Assembly: GCF_036013525.1 (NCBI RefSeq)
Contig: NZ_CP107853.1
Span: 9,424,001-9,488,000 of the forward strand
Source: Nonomuraea sp. NBC_00507
GTDB taxonomy: Bacteria; Actinomycetota; Actinomycetes; Streptosporangiales; Streptosporangiaceae
DNA length: 64,000 bases
Reading direction: 5' to 3'
In this document: one piece after another, positions 39,650 to 49,583 of the stretch
Numbering within the stretch: the stretch's first letter is position 1
Layout: the number at the start of each line of letters is the position of its first letter
Program-made: the position numbers and the translations under genes
The notes under the pieces: model-generated
Database searches by the model: none
Told to the model about the DNA's origin: nothing
The model's input: only the letters and a program-made list of their open reading frames with translations

Positions 39650-40402
39650 CTACTTAGCCGCCTTCGTAATCTGTTCGCGCAGTTGCTGCGGACTGAAGAC
39701 TACCGCATTGTCCATTTCCGTTCCGTTCAACTTCACCGTCGGCGTATGGGTCAGCTTCTGCTCCTTCATGATCTTCTCACTGTACGACAGCTGTGCCTGG
39801 GCGTGCTTGCCCGACGTGACGCACTGCTGGAAGTCCGGCGCGGTCACCCCGGACTCCTTGCCCCACTGCACGAGCTGGTCGTTCTTGAAGCCTTCGGCGG
39901 TCTCGGACGGCTGGTTCGCGAAGAGCAGGCCGTGGAAGGCCATCCACTGCTTGCCGTCCGCGATGCAGCGGGCGGCGTTGCCCGCGCGTACGGAGTTGGA
40001 CTTGGTCGGCTCCTGAGAGAAGATCGTGATGGGGTGGTAGACGACCTTGGCCTTGCCCTCGGCGGCGAGGTTCTTGAACGTCTGCCCGCTGACCCGCTCG
40101 GCCTCCTTGCAGGCCGGGCACTGGAAGTCCTCGTAGATGTCGACGACGGGCTTCGTGACGCCGTTCTGGGCCATCACGACGCTGCCGTCGGGCTGCACGG
40201 TGATCGGCGCGAGCCCTGCCGCGGCCTGCTCCGGGCTCGAGGTGGTGGCCGCGTACAACCAGTAGAGCCCGACCGCGGCCACCGCGACCACGCCGGCGGT
40301 CACGTACGTCACGATTCGCCGGCGCTTGTCGCGCGCCCGTGCGGCGGCCTGCTGCTCCTTGATCTTCTCGCGCGCGGACCGCGTCTTCGAATCCTTGCTC
40401 AT
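39650..40402 (-). CDS. DsbA/thioredoxin-fold membrane-anchored disulfide oxidoreductase
   Basis: A basic N-terminus, one membrane segment (about residues 30-50) and an exported thioredoxin domain with the active site CPAC (DIYEDFQCPACKEAERVSGQTF). Typical DsbA_4/thioredoxin_4 layout (MKEQKLTHTPTVKLNGTEM). Forms or isomerises disulfides on exported proteins. The start overlaps the MauE-like stop by 4 bp, suggesting the MauE-like protein keeps it in the correct redox state. 250 aa. Confidence 0.92.
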   Translation of the reverse strand: MSKDSKTRSAREKIKEQQAAARARDKRRRIVTYVTAGVVAVAAVGLYWLYAATTSSPEQAAAGLAPITVQPDGSVVMAQNGVTKPVVDIYEDFQCPACKEAERVSGQTFKNLAAEGKAKVVYHPITIFSQEPTKSNSVRAGNAARCIADGKQWMAFHGLLFANQPSETAEGFKNDQLVQWGKESGVTAPDFQQCVTSGKHAQAQLSYSEKIMKEQKLTHTPTVKLNGTEMDNAVVFSPQQLREQITKAAK

Positions 40403-40923
40403 CGGTCGTCCTCCTCGTCGTCTGCACTGTCGCCCCCCAGGCCGAGGGCTCCGTCGAGCGCGAAGCGGCCCGGCGGGAAACGGACGATCCAGGCGCCGAG
40501 CAACACGAGGCCGAAGTCACGCAGGATGTCGAGCAGGTAGGTGGGCTCCTGCCCCTTCCCCAGCTGGCCGCCGCCGCCGAAACAGCCGCAGTCGATCCGC
40601 AGGCCGTTCGCCCACGCCCAGGCGATGCCGAACACGAACGCGAACATGAGCAGCCCCGCGATCACGGCGGCCACCCTGGTCAGCAGACCGACGACCAGCA
40701 GCACGCCCACGACGATCTCCAGAATCGGCAGGATGTAGCCCACCGGGACGGCGATCGACTCGGGCAGCAGCTGGTAAGCCTTGACCGCCACGACGGAGTC
40801 CGACGGGTTGCCGATCTTGAGCGCGCCCGCTGCGATCAACACTCCGCCGAGAACGAGCCGTGCGACGGTCGTCACCCAGGGTATCGCTCTCCTGGCGTTG
40901 TGTGATGGTTGCGACGCGGCCAC
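40399..40923 (-). CDS. MauE/DoxX-family membrane protein, 174 aa
   Basis: About four membrane segments with the MauE-type Cys motif DCGCFGG, in LRIDCGCFGGGGQLGKG after AWAWANG. The family is a DsbB/VKOR-like electron carrier for disulfide chemistry. Because it is translationally coupled to a DsbA protein, it probably reoxidises or reduces it across the membrane. GTG 40921-40923 with AGAGGAGAGTGA upstream. Not homologous to a known lipoprotein gene. Confidence 0.88.
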   Translation of the reverse strand: MAASQPSHNARRAIPWVTTVARLVLGGVLIAAGALKIGNPSDSVVAVKAYQLLPESIAVPVGYILPILEIVVGVLLVVGLLTRVAAVIAGLLMFAFVFGIAWAWANGLRIDCGCFGGGGQLGKGQEPTYLLDILRDFGLVLLGAWIVRFPPGRFALDGALGLGGDSADDEEDDR

Positions 40924-41053
40924 GGGTCACTCTCCTCTGCCTCTGTGCCGGGAGGCGCACAGTATCGGGTTCCATCCGATCATGCCGAGGATAAGCGCCA
41001 GCTAAGCGGCTTTTCCATGCCCTGAGCTGGGCTTTTGCTGGGAGATGCCCGGT

Positions 41054-44000
41054 TCAGCCGCAGGTGAGCCTGGCCTCCCCCCAGTCGGCGTGGTCGTTGC
41101 CGTTCCCGTCGCCCGCGTCGTCGGCCACGAGGTCCACGTACCGGGCGCCGGCCAGATCGGCGACGAGCTCGTAGGCCGGGTCGGCGGCCCGCAGTACCGG
41201 GCTGCGCGCCCGCTCCACGCCGTCGGCCACCACGCCGAACCGCACCGACCCCCGGGTGGCCTGCACGTCGTCCACGCCGACGAACGCGCTGAACCCCGAG
41301 CACTGCCCGTTCAGGTAGAAGCGGATCTTGGCGGGGGCGTGCGTGCCGAGGCCCTTGGCGAAGGTCCGTCCGCCGATGACGAGAGGTCCGCCGTCGGCCT
41401 CGCCGGTGTCGCCGTTGGACCGGTCGCGCTCGACGGGCCCCCAGCCGTTGCCGGCGCTGACCCACTCCAGGTCGCTGGCGTAGGCGTCGGCCTGGGGAGG
41501 CGGCGGCAGGGTCCGTACGCGTGCCGAGGCCGTCAGCGTCCTGGCCGCGCCGCCCACCGTGTAGGACACGACGGCCTTCAGGTCGTAGAAGTCGTAGGGA
41601 GCGTCGGCGGGCGGGGTGACCTTCCATGTCGTGGTGAGCCGGCCGCCGGGCTCGACGGTCCCGGTCCCGTCGCCGGCGACGGCCCAGCCCTGCGGCGCCT
41701 CCAGCGTCACCCGCGTCTCTGTCGCCGCCGCGTCCTCCCGGTTGGTGAACACGGTGGTGACCTCGTTCGCGGCGCCCTGCTCGAACGCCGCCGAGGCGGG
41801 CGTCAGCTCCAGCGACCCGCAGGCTGTATCTGATGGTCGCGCTCGCACGGGGCTCCGCTGGTCACGCAAGCTACCGCTCTCCGCCCCAGGCTCACGCTCC
41901 GGCGCGTCCTGCGCGGGCCCGAGGTCAGTGACGGAGAAGTCGTCCAGGATGAAGTCGGCCCCGGCATGCTCGGGCCGGAGCGAGCGCAGCCCGACCCACA
42001 CGTCGCCGCAGCCGCCGACCACCCGCTCGGTGAAGGTGGCCGTGGTCCGCCGCTCGGGGATCGGCGTGCGCCGCGTCTCGACGCTCGCGCCGCCCGCGTC
42101 GTAGCCGGTCACCCACTGGTACGTGTCCGCCTGCGCGTTCTGGTAGCCGAACGACACCTCGTAGGCGCGCCCGGGCTCGAATCGCGCGGTCCAGGGCAGC
42201 GTACGGTAGATCAGCCCCTGCCGCTCCTCGTGGGCCTTGAGCGACCAGTCGCCGTTCAGCACGTCGTCGACCGCCTTGCCGTTCCACCCGGCCTGCGTGT
42301 ACGGCTCATGCCGCTCGGCCAGGTGGGTGCGCGCGTCGAACGACCCGCCCGCGTCCCCCTTCACGAACGGCCCCCACCCGGGCTCGGCCGACTCGAACGT
42401 CTCGACCCGGCCCGGCGGCTCCCGCAGGAACACCCGCACGTCGTCCACGCGCACGTCCCCGGCCGCGTCGGCGGCCGTGATCCGCAGCGTGGCCGCCCGG
42501 CCTGCCGCCGTGAACGTGACCTTGACCCGCTGGAAGAAGGTGTCGTGCTTCTCGTCCGAGGCGATGTAGTTCTTGGCCGTGGACCGGTCGATCGTCACCG
42601 CCGCCCCACCCGTCTCCAGCGTGGTCGCACGCGTCTTACCCGGCTCGACCTCGACGAACGCCGACGCGGTGTACGTGCGGCCCGGCTCCAGACCCGTCAG
42701 CCGCTGCTCAAGCCGCGCCTGGGCCCCGCCGGCCAGCCGGGCCACCCGATGGCCCAGCCCGTTCCTCTCGACGCTCACAGGCCCGCTGACACGCCATCCG
42801 TCGAGACGGTCAGAGTTGAAGCCGGGGTCGTGCACGCCGCTGCCCTGTCCCCACCCGGGATCGGGCAGCTTGGGCGCCTTGCCCGGGTAGAGCACATACG
42901 GCACACCGGCCTCGGCCCGCAGCGTGATCTTCCCACCCGCCGGGGTGACCGTGCCCGCGGGGACGCGGCCCTGGTCGGTGAGCTTGTAGACGGTCATCGG
43001 CCGGTCGGCGTCCCACGTGGTCTCACCGCCCGCCGGGTTGTAGTGGTAGTACTTGCCCTGCCACGGCAGCAGGTACGTGCCGCCGTCGAGCACCTTGCGC
43101 CCGCCCGCGAACCACTCCCGCCGGCCGCTGCGGTTCGTGCCGCGCACGCCGCCGGTGAAGACGATCTCGTCGGCGTTCCAGTCCATGATCTTGTGGTGTT
43201 GCAGGAACTTGGCCGGCAGGTTGTGCTCCCAGATGTTGCGGAAGAAGGCGGTGAAGTCGTTCTCCGCCGTCCAGCCCTCGAACTCGACGATGCGGGCGTT
43301 GCCGAGGATCGGGTGCGCGTTCCAGACGTCCTTCTCGTCGTTGCGGATGAACCGGATGATCTGGGAGTTCAGCCCTTTGTTGGTGACCCCGCCGTAGTTG
43401 AGGTCGTTGGCCCAGTGTGCCCACAGCGACGACCGTTCCAGTTTGTCCGACCATTCTGTGGTGACCTGCCAGCCTTGCGCGCGCAGCTCCGCGAGCGTGC
43501 GGTCGGCGACCCAGCCGAACGGCCGGAACACGTCCACGTACAGCACCGCGAGGTTCCTGTCGGTCTCCTCGCGCAGCTGCGCGAACCTTCTGGCGAGCGT
43601 TCCCCTGGTGAGGTCGCCGCGCTGGTCGATCAGGTACGCCTGGTCGAGCCAGTTCCAGCCCTTGGCGTCCTTGTCGACGAGCTGCTCGCTGAAGCTCTTG
43701 GCCTCGGGGTAGGACTCGGTGGCGTTGACGTGCACGCCGAACGTGGCGTTCCAGCCCTTGCCGCTCTTGAGCAGCGTGTTGAGGTCCTTCAGGCCGCCGG
43801 CGCGGCGGTTGTAGTTGCCGCCGTAGTCGGGGTGCGCCGCGTCGTGCCCTTCGGACTGGTAGCCCTTGAGCAGTGCCAGCTGGCCGAGCCCGTCGGTGGC
43901 CAGCGAGATCCGCTTGATGTCGTCGAGCGTGCGCAGGAACGGGTGCGTGGCCTGGCTGGAGAAGTTGAACGGGATGTGGATCACCACCCGGTCCCTGGTC

Positions 44001-44983
44001 CGCTCCGCTCCGAGCGCCTTGACTCCGATGCCCCGGAAGGCGACCGCGCCGTCCTGCCAGTCCAGCGTCCCGTCGCCGTTGGCGTCGGGGGTGACCACGA
44101 CCTTGGCCCAGGGCGGTTCCTCGGTGAACGGCGAGCCCGCCGCCCGGTAGGTCCACTGCCCGCTCCACACCCCCACCGTGACCGTCCCGGCCGCGTCTTT
44201 CCTGGCCTGGTGCCAGAACCTGGCGGCGTCCCGGTCGGTGACGCCCGAGGGGCGGTCATAGGTGGAGTTCGACTCGATCGCCGCGGCCAGCCGGTCGGTG
44301 TTCACGATCGCGTACGTCGCCCCGACCGGGGCCGCATCAGCCGCCGTGTCCCCGGTGACCTGGGCGAACACGTCGGCGGTGCGAGTCGAGTTCGGGTCGA
44401 GTCTGGTGAACGCGGTGGCGGCGCCCGGCTGTGCGCTCGAGACCGACACCAGGTCGTGGCCGGGCAGGTCGATCGTGCCGACGCGGAACCCCTCGGTGTC
44501 GGCCACCGAGTCGATCCTGAACGTCGTCACCCGGCCCTTGACGCCGATGCTCGCTCCCAGCGCGACACCTGGCAGGTCGGGGAAGGTCAGCCGGTAGCGG
44601 GCGGTCGCGCCGTCGTTCCCGGACAGCGCCACGGCGGCGGTGCGCGGCTGGCCGTTCAGCACGACGGCGGGCACACCCGCGCTGCCGCCGAGCTTCGCGC
44701 CGCTCGCCACGTCGGTGTAGCCCAGGACGCGCGGGAAGGCCGGGTCCAGCTCCACGCGTAAGTCCGCCGACCCGATCGTGATCGGCTCGGCCACCTGGGC
44801 GGGCGCGGGCGGCACGTTCTGCGCCGTGGGGCTGGGCGGCGGCGGGCCGGTCGGCGAGGAGTCAGGGGATGGCAGCTCGTACGTGGGCGACGGAGCCGGC
44901 GGGGCCGGGTCGGCGAGCGCCGGGGCGGCCATGGCCGTGGCCGCGAGTGCGAGGGCTGCTAAAACAACGGGACCTTGACGCAT
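41054..44983 (-). CDS. Secreted GH101 endo-alpha-N-acetylgalactosaminidase, 1309 aa
   Basis: Signal peptide (1-24, ending ALA), then a Pro-rich linker. The GH101 region covers roughly 65-740: N-terminal beta-sandwich, then the catalytic barrel with NLAVLYVDVF (Asp484, nucleophile position) and WQVTTEW (Glu510, acid/base position). It should release the Gal-beta1,3-GalNAc core-1 disaccharide from mucin-type O-glycans. Behind it are two galactose-binding-like domains (about 740-870, 890-1040), a NEW3-like domain (~1085-1165) and a C-terminal NPCBM (~1180-1309, GNGWGPVERDRSNG, FAKGLGTHAP). An odd Arg/Ser linker with one Cys sits near 1075. Confidence 0.9.
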   Translation of the reverse strand: MRQGPVVLAALALAATAMAAPALADPAPPAPSPTYELPSPDSSPTGPPPPSPTAQNVPPAPAQVAEPITIGSADLRVELDPAFPRVLGYTDVASGAKLGGSAGVPAVVLNGQPRTAAVALSGNDGATARYRLTFPDLPGVALGASIGVKGRVTTFRIDSVADTEGFRVGTIDLPGHDLVSVSSAQPGAATAFTRLDPNSTRTADVFAQVTGDTAADAAPVGATYAIVNTDRLAAAIESNSTYDRPSGVTDRDAARFWHQARKDAAGTVTVGVWSGQWTYRAAGSPFTEEPPWAKVVVTPDANGDGTLDWQDGAVAFRGIGVKALGAERTRDRVVIHIPFNFSSQATHPFLRTLDDIKRISLATDGLGQLALLKGYQSEGHDAAHPDYGGNYNRRAGGLKDLNTLLKSGKGWNATFGVHVNATESYPEAKSFSEQLVDKDAKGWNWLDQAYLIDQRGDLTRGTLARRFAQLREETDRNLAVLYVDVFRPFGWVADRTLAELRAQGWQVTTEWSDKLERSSLWAHWANDLNYGGVTNKGLNSQIIRFIRNDEKDVWNAHPILGNARIVEFEGWTAENDFTAFFRNIWEHNLPAKFLQHHKIMDWNADEIVFTGGVRGTNRSGRREWFAGGRKVLDGGTYLLPWQGKYYHYNPAGGETTWDADRPMTVYKLTDQGRVPAGTVTPAGGKITLRAEAGVPYVLYPGKAPKLPDPGWGQGSGVHDPGFNSDRLDGWRVSGPVSVERNGLGHRVARLAGGAQARLEQRLTGLEPGRTYTASAFVEVEPGKTRATTLETGGAAVTIDRSTAKNYIASDEKHDTFFQRVKVTFTAAGRAATLRITAADAAGDVRVDDVRVFLREPPGRVETFESAEPGWGPFVKGDAGGSFDARTHLAERHEPYTQAGWNGKAVDDVLNGDWSLKAHEERQGLIYRTLPWTARFEPGRAYEVSFGYQNAQADTYQWVTGYDAGGASVETRRTPIPERRTTATFTERVVGGCGDVWVGLRSLRPEHAGADFILDDFSVTDLGPAQDAPEREPGAESGSLRDQRSPVRARPSDTACGSLELTPASAAFEQGAANEVTTVFTNREDAAATETRVTLEAPQGWAVAGDGTGTVEPGGRLTTTWKVTPPADAPYDFYDLKAVVSYTVGGAARTLTASARVRTLPPPPQADAYASDLEWVSAGNGWGPVERDRSNGDTGEADGGPLVIGGRTFAKGLGTHAPAKIRFYLNGQCSGFSAFVGVDDVQATRGSVRFGVVADGVERARSPVLRAADPAYELVADLAGARYVDLVADDAGDGNGNDHADWGEARLTCG

Positions 44984-45135
44984 AGGTGTCCTTCCGGGTC
45001 ATGCGTCACACCGTTCGGGAGCCCCGATCATCACCCGGCACGGCACCGCCCGCCAAGAACCTACGCGCCAGATCTTTGCGCTATCTGACAAAATTGGTCA
45101 AGCGCGACACCGAGAGGAGCCGCGCTGCGCAAACC

Positions 45136-45930
45136 TCAGCGGCGCATGCCTTGGGCCATGTCCTTGGCCAGCACGGCGATCGACTCCCGCCCGGCGGCCT
45201 CGTCGGGCGCGTCCAGGATGCGCCGGATGAACGCCGACCCCACGATGACCCCGTCGGCGTAGGCCGCCACCTCGGCCGCCTGCGCGCCCGTGCCCACTCC
45301 GAGGCCCACGCACACCGGCAGATCCGTGTGCGCTCGCGTCCGCTTGACCAGGCCTTCAGCGGCGACGTTGACGCTTTCCCTGGCGCCCGTGACCCCCATC
45401 AGCGACGCCGCGTACACGAAGCCGGTGCAGCAGTCGACGACGGCCTTGATGCGGTCCTCCGTCGAACTGGGCGCCACCAGGAACACGGTGTCGATGCCGG
45501 CGCTCGCCGAGGCGGCGCGCCACGGCTCGGACTCCTCGGGCGTCAGGTCGGGCGTGATCGTGCCCACCCCGCCGGCGTTGGCCAGGTCGCGGGCGAAGCG
45601 CTCGGCGCCGTATTTGTCGACCGGGTTCCAGTAGGTCATGACGAGCGTGGCGGCACCGGTGGCGGCCACGCCCTCGACCGTGCGCATGACATCGGCGATG
45701 CGCGTGCCGTTGGTCAGCGACCTGTGCACAGCGTCCTGGATCGTCGGCCCGTCCATGAGCGGGTCGGAGTAGGGCAGGCCGATCTCGATGACGTCGCAGC
45801 CGGCCTCCACCAGGGCCGCGGCGGCGGCGACGTCGCCTCCCTTGGAGGGGAAGCCCGCGGGCAGGTAGCCGACGAGCGCGGCCCGGTTGTCCGCCTTCGC
45901 CTTGGCGAACACCGTCTGAAGAGTCGTCAT
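45136..45930 (-). CDS. trpA: Tryptophan synthase alpha chain TrpA
   Basis: Cleaves indole-3-glycerol phosphate and channels indole to TrpB. The catalytic Glu49 and Asp60 are in VIEIGLPYSDPLMDG, at exactly the numbering of E. coli TrpA, and VYAASLMGVTG is present. 264 aa. ATG 45928-45930 (MTTLQTVFAKAKAD). The preceding 261 bp to trpB has an Arg-rich open frame but no recognised gene, so trpA is not closely coupled to trpB here. Confidence 0.96.
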   Translation of the reverse strand: MTTLQTVFAKAKADNRAALVGYLPAGFPSKGGDVAAAAALVEAGCDVIEIGLPYSDPLMDGPTIQDAVHRSLTNGTRIADVMRTVEGVAATGAATLVMTYWNPVDKYGAERFARDLANAGGVGTITPDLTPEESEPWRAASASAGIDTVFLVAPSSTEDRIKAVVDCCTGFVYAASLMGVTGARESVNVAAEGLVKRTRAHTDLPVCVGLGVGTGAQAAEVAAYADGVIVGSAFIRRILDAPDEAAGRESIAVLAKDMAQGMRR

Positions 45931-46191
45931 GTCTGTCCGTTCCAAAGGTCTAGTCCCACCATGATGCCCCGCCGTCACGCCGGCCCGAAATCCTCCGCGC
46001 CGCCGCGCCGGCGGGCGTGCGACCCGGCCCGGAGAGCGGCCATCCCGGCCGCCGCCGGTCCCTCGCCCCCGCCGTACGTCAGGCAAGGCCATTCGGGGGT
46101 GAGCTCCTCTGCTGAGGGCGGGTGGGATGTGGCGATCCTCGCCCGCCGGTCTCGCCGCGATGAGGAGCGAGCGCGGACTGGCGCGGGCCCG

Positions 46192-47433
46192 CTAGAGGTT
46201 GAAGTATTTCATCGCCGTGCCCATGTCCTTGTCGCCGCGCCCGGAGAGGTTGACCAGGAGGGTCGCCTCCGGGCCGAGCTCGCGCCCGAGCCGCAGCGCT
46301 CCCGCCAGGGCGTGGGAGGACTCGATGGCGGGGATGATGCCCTCGGTCCTGGCCAGCATCGAGAAGGCGGCCATCGCCTCGTCGTCGGTGACGCCGTGGT
46401 AGGTCGCGCGTCCCGAGTCCTTGAGCCAGGCGTGCTCGGGGCCGACGCCCGGGTAGTCGAGCCCGGCCGAGATGGAGTGGGACTCGATGGTCTGGCCCTC
46501 GTCGTCCTGCAGCACGTAGGTGCGCGAGCCGTGCAGCACGCCGACCGAGCCGGCGGTGAGCGTGAGCGCGTGCTCGCCGCTGTCCAGGCCGTGCCCGGCG
46601 GCCTCGTAGCCGTGCAACTGGACGGCCTCGTCGCCGAGGAACGCGTGGAAGATGCCGATCGCGTTGCTGCCGCCGCCGACCGCCGCGCACACCGCGTCGG
46701 GCAGCTTGCCGGTCAGCTCCAGCATCTGGCGGCGGGCCTCGACGCCGATGATGCGGGCGAAGTCGCGCACGATCTCGGGGAACGGGTGCGGCCCCGCCAC
46801 CGTGCCGAACAGGTAGTGGGTGGTGTCGACGTTGGTCACCCAGTCGCGGAACGCCTCGTTGATGGCGTCCTTCAGGGTCTGCGAGCCGTTCGTCACCGGA
46901 ACCACGGTGGCGCCGAGCAGCTTCATCCTGGCCACGTTGAGCGCCTGGCGCTCGCAGTCGACGGCGCCCATGTAGATGACGCACTCCAGGCCGAGCAGCG
47001 CCGCGGCGGTGGCGGTGGCCACGCCGTGCTGGCCTGCGCCGGTCTCGGCGATCACCCGCTTCTTGCCCAGCCGCTTGGTCAGCAGCGCCTGGCCGAGCAC
47101 ATTGTTGATCTTGTGGGCGCCGGTGTGGGTGAGGTCCTCGCGCTTGAGGATGATCCTGGCGCCGCCGGCCTGCTCACTGAAGCGCGGCACGTCGGTCAGC
47201 GTGGTGGGCCGGCCCGCGTAGGTCCGCAGCAGGTGGTCGAACTCGCGGAGGAACTCCGGGTCGCTCTTGGCCTTGTCGTAGACCGCGGCCACCTCGTCCA
47301 GCGCCGGGATGAGCGCCTCGGGCACGAACCGGCCGCCGAAGATGCCGAACTTGCCGTGCACGTCGGGGTCGTCCCCGTGCGCGCCGTTGCCCGCCAGGTC
47401 CGCGGCGGTCAGGATGGTGCCTTCGTTTGCCAC
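46192..47433 (-). CDS. trpB: Tryptophan synthase beta chain TrpB
   Basis: Condenses indole and serine to tryptophan. PLP lysine Lys108 in [30 protein letters not shown] at the N-terminus and [14 protein letters not shown] as the PLP phosphate loop. 413 aa. GTG 47431-47433 lies 2 bp after the trpC stop with AGAGGGAT upstream, so it is coupled to trpC. Confidence 0.97.
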   Translation of the reverse strand: MANEGTILTAADLAGNGAHGDDPDVHGKFGIFGGRFVPEALIPALDEVAAVYDKAKSDPEFLREFDHLLRTYAGRPTTLTDVPRFSEQAGGARIILKREDLTHTGAHKINNVLGQALLTKRLGKKRVIAETGAGQHGVATATAAALLGLECVIYMGAVDCERQALNVARMKLLGATVVPVTNGSQTLKDAINEAFRDWVTNVDTTHYLFGTVAGPHPFPEIVRDFARIIGVEARRQMLELTGKLPDAVCAAVGGGSNAIGIFHAFLGDEAVQLHGYEAAGHGLDSGEHALTLTAGSVGVLHGSRTYVLQDDEGQTIESHSISAGLDYPGVGPEHAWLKDSGRATYHGVTDDEAMAAFSMLARTEGIIPAIESSHALAGALRLGRELGPEATLLVNLSGRGDKDMGTAMKYFNL

Positions 47434-47435
47434 TG

Positions 47436-48275
47436 CTATCCCTCTGCTGAGTGGTCGGGGCGCGTCGACGGATGGGCGCCGGCGGTCACCAGCGCCTCCA
47501 CTGCCTTGCGCGGGTCCTTGCCGGTGACCAGGCTCTCCCCCACCAGGACGGCGTCGGCACCGCCCCTGGCATAGGCGAGCAGGTCGTGCGGGCCGCGGAC
47601 GCCCGACTCGGCAATCTTGATCACATTATCGGGGATCTTCGGCGCCAGCTTCGCGAAGACCTCGCGGTCGACCTCGAGCGTCTTCAGATTGCGGGCGTTG
47701 ACCCCGATGACCCGGGCGCCTGCGGCGACCGCCCGCTCGAGCTCCTCCTCGGTGTGCACCTCGACGAGAGGGGTGAGCCCGATCGACTCCGACCGCTCGA
47801 TCAGCGACACCAGGGCCTCCTGCTCCAGGCAGACGACCATCAGCAGCGCCAGGTCGGCGCCGTGGGCCCTGGCCTCCCACAGCTGGTAGGAGGTCAGGAT
47901 GAAGTCCTTGCGCAGGATCGGGATGTCGACCCTGGCGCGGACCGCGGCCAAGTCGTCGAGACTGCCGCCGAACTTGCGGCGCTCGGTCAGCACACTGATG
48001 ACGTGCGCGCCGCCGGCTTCGTAGTCGGCCGCCAGCGCGGCGGGGTCGGCGATCGCGGCCAGCGCGCCCTTGGACGGGCTCGAGCGCTTGACCTCGGCGA
48101 TCACCGAGATCCTGTCACCCCCGAGCGCGGCCATCGCGTCTCTGGGCGGCTGCGCCCGCTCGGCCCGCTGCTTGAGCTCGTCCATGGACACGGCCTGCTG
48201 GCGTGCGGCGAGGTCGGCGCGCACCCCGTCGAGGATGTCGTCGAGGACACTCGGTCCTTCCGTCCGCTCACTCAC
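47436..48275 (-). CDS. trpC: Indole-3-glycerol phosphate synthase TrpC
   Basis: Makes indole-3-glycerol phosphate in tryptophan synthesis. Catalytic blocks [34 protein letters not shown] and GVNARNL. 279 aa. GTG 48273-48275 is taken because GGAGGG lies ~10 nt upstream; an alternative GTG at codon 10 (VLDDILDG) would give the commoner family start. Confidence 0.95.
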   Translation of the reverse strand: MSERTEGPSVLDDILDGVRADLAARQQAVSMDELKQRAERAQPPRDAMAALGGDRISVIAEVKRSSPSKGALAAIADPAALAADYEAGGAHVISVLTERRKFGGSLDDLAAVRARVDIPILRKDFILTSYQLWEARAHGADLALLMVVCLEQEALVSLIERSESIGLTPLVEVHTEEELERAVAAGARVIGVNARNLKTLEVDREVFAKLAPKIPDNVIKIAESGVRGPHDLLAYARGGADAVLVGESLVTGKDPRKAVEALVTAGAHPSTRPDHSAEG

Positions 48276-48427
48276 GCGCTGGGGTCCCTCCGGTCGACTG
48301 TGGGGGTGGCTGAGAGCGCGAAGGGAGCGGAGCTCCCGAGCTGATAGGACATCGCGTCGCGTCCGCTCTCCGCCTGTCCTGCGATGGTATCGGCCTCTGT
48401 GGGGTCGCCTCACCACAGGGGGCAGGA

Positions 48428-48859
48428 CTAGGGGGCGAGGAACGCCCCGAACGGCAGGTTACGGACAACCCAGTAGACCATGACGACCCCAAGGAAGGCC
48501 CACAGCCACGCCGGATGGGCCAGCGTCGTGCGCCTGGGCCTGCCCTGCCAGGCGCGCACCACCCACCTGCCCCACCAGAACAGCAGGAACGGGATCATCA
48601 CCACCGCGAGCGGGTTGAGCCCGAGCGCCGCCACGGGGTCGAGGTGGGCCAGGGCGTGAATGGTGCGCAGCGTGCCGCAGCCCGGGCAGTAGAGGCCGGT
48701 CAGCCACAGGAAGGGGCAGGTCGGGTAGTGGCCGGGCTCGTTGGGGTCGACCGCGCCCACGAACGCGAACACGGCGCCCGCCCCGGCCGCAACACCGAGC
48801 GGCGCCAGCAGGCCCTTGAGCCGGTCGGTGCCGTGCCGCTCGGTTGTTGCGATGCCCAT
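48428..48859 (-). CDS. DUF2752 membrane protein, 143 aa
   Basis: The block [43 protein letters not shown] is the DUF2752 signature (CPF...CPGCG...H) in a three- to four-helix membrane protein. Function unknown; often beside trp or dispanin-type genes in actinobacteria. GATACT occurs 6 nt before the ATG, a weak leaderless signal. A stem-loop with arms CTGTGG/CCACAG lies right after the stop (about 48399-48420) but has no U-run. Confidence 0.9.
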   Translation of the reverse strand: MGIATTERHGTDRLKGLLAPLGVAAGAGAVFAFVGAVDPNEPGHYPTCPFLWLTGLYCPGCGTLRTIHALAHLDPVAALGLNPLAVVMIPFLLFWWGRWVVRAWQGRPRRTTLAHPAWLWAFLGVVMVYWVVRNLPFGAFLAP

Positions 48860-48907
48860 GGTTTCAGTATCCGCCTTCCCTGGATGCCGATCGTCCCGTA
48901 CCGGGGC

Positions 48908-49429
48908 CTAGTACGAGCCGGACGGCATGCTCGCGGCGGCGATGACGAACACCACGACATAGAAGATGATGATCAGCACCCACCAGATGGCGCCGGCGAT
49001 CAGGCTCCACTTCCACCACTTCTTGGCCTCCTCGGAGGCCTGCACGGATCCCTGGTAGTCGCCGGCCTGCCACTTCGAGTTGACCTGCGACGACTTGACG
49101 ATCGACACGATGCCGAGCGGCAGACAGCAGAACAGCGTGGTGAGGATGGCAGGGACCAGGTGGTTGTCCGGCGGCTGCTGCCCGCCGTAGCCGCCACCAC
49201 CGCTGGGCGGCTGCTGGCCGTACCCGCCGCCGTAGCCGCCGCCACTCGGGGGCTGCTGGCCGTAGCCGCCGCCGTAACCGCCACCGCTGGGCGGCTGCTG
49301 GCCGTAGCCACCGCCACCGCTGGGCGGCTGCTGGCCGTAGCCGCCACCACCGCTGGGGGGCTGCTGGCCGTAGCCGCCGCCGGGCGGCTGCGAGCCGTAG
49401 CCGCCATCGCCCTGGTTACCGTAGGTCAT
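48908..49429 (-). CDS. Dispanin/CD225-like membrane protein with GYGQQPP repeats, 173 aa
   Basis: The N-terminal ~80 residues are repeats of [11 protein letters not shown]; the C-terminal half has two membrane segments, NHLVPAILTTLFCCLPLGIVSIVKSSQVNSKWQAGDYQG and WWKWSLIAGAIWWVLIIIFYVVVF, with the dispanin CCLPLGI motif. The eukaryotic relatives (IFITM) alter membranes; the bacterial role is unknown. GAGGAG lies 8 nt before ATG 49427-49429. It shares its repeat with the next gene upstream. Confidence 0.87.
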   Translation of the reverse strand: MTYGNQGDGGYGSQPPGGGYGQQPPSGGGGYGQQPPSGGGGYGQQPPSGGGYGGGYGQQPPSGGGYGGGYGQQPPSGGGGYGGQQPPDNHLVPAILTTLFCCLPLGIVSIVKSSQVNSKWQAGDYQGSVQASEEAKKWWKWSLIAGAIWWVLIIIFYVVVFVIAAASMPSGSY

Positions 49430-49583
49430 CCTATGACTCCTCAATTCGTCATCTTTGTGGCGAGTGCGCGGCAGCCTAGCGAGAAACCATCTCCTACGTG
49501 GAGCAACATCCAATTTGCGGACAATTCGTAATCGGACCGCAAGCAGCCCGTCACGGTCCGGCTACGCAAGTGACCGTTACTCG

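Noticed and set aside
45931..46092. Arg/Gly-rich extension of trpA or a trpM-like small gene
   Set aside because: The family start at 45930 is clear, and the upstream codons do not resemble TrpM or any start region with a ribosome binding site.
48399..48420. Stem-loop after the DUF2752 gene as a terminator
   Set aside because: The arms are only about 6 bp with a 9-nt loop and no U-run, so support is too weak.
48276..48427. A trp leader peptide/attenuator before trpC
   Set aside because: No short peptide with Trp codon runs was found; a CTGTGG/CCACAG stem is present but has no U-run.
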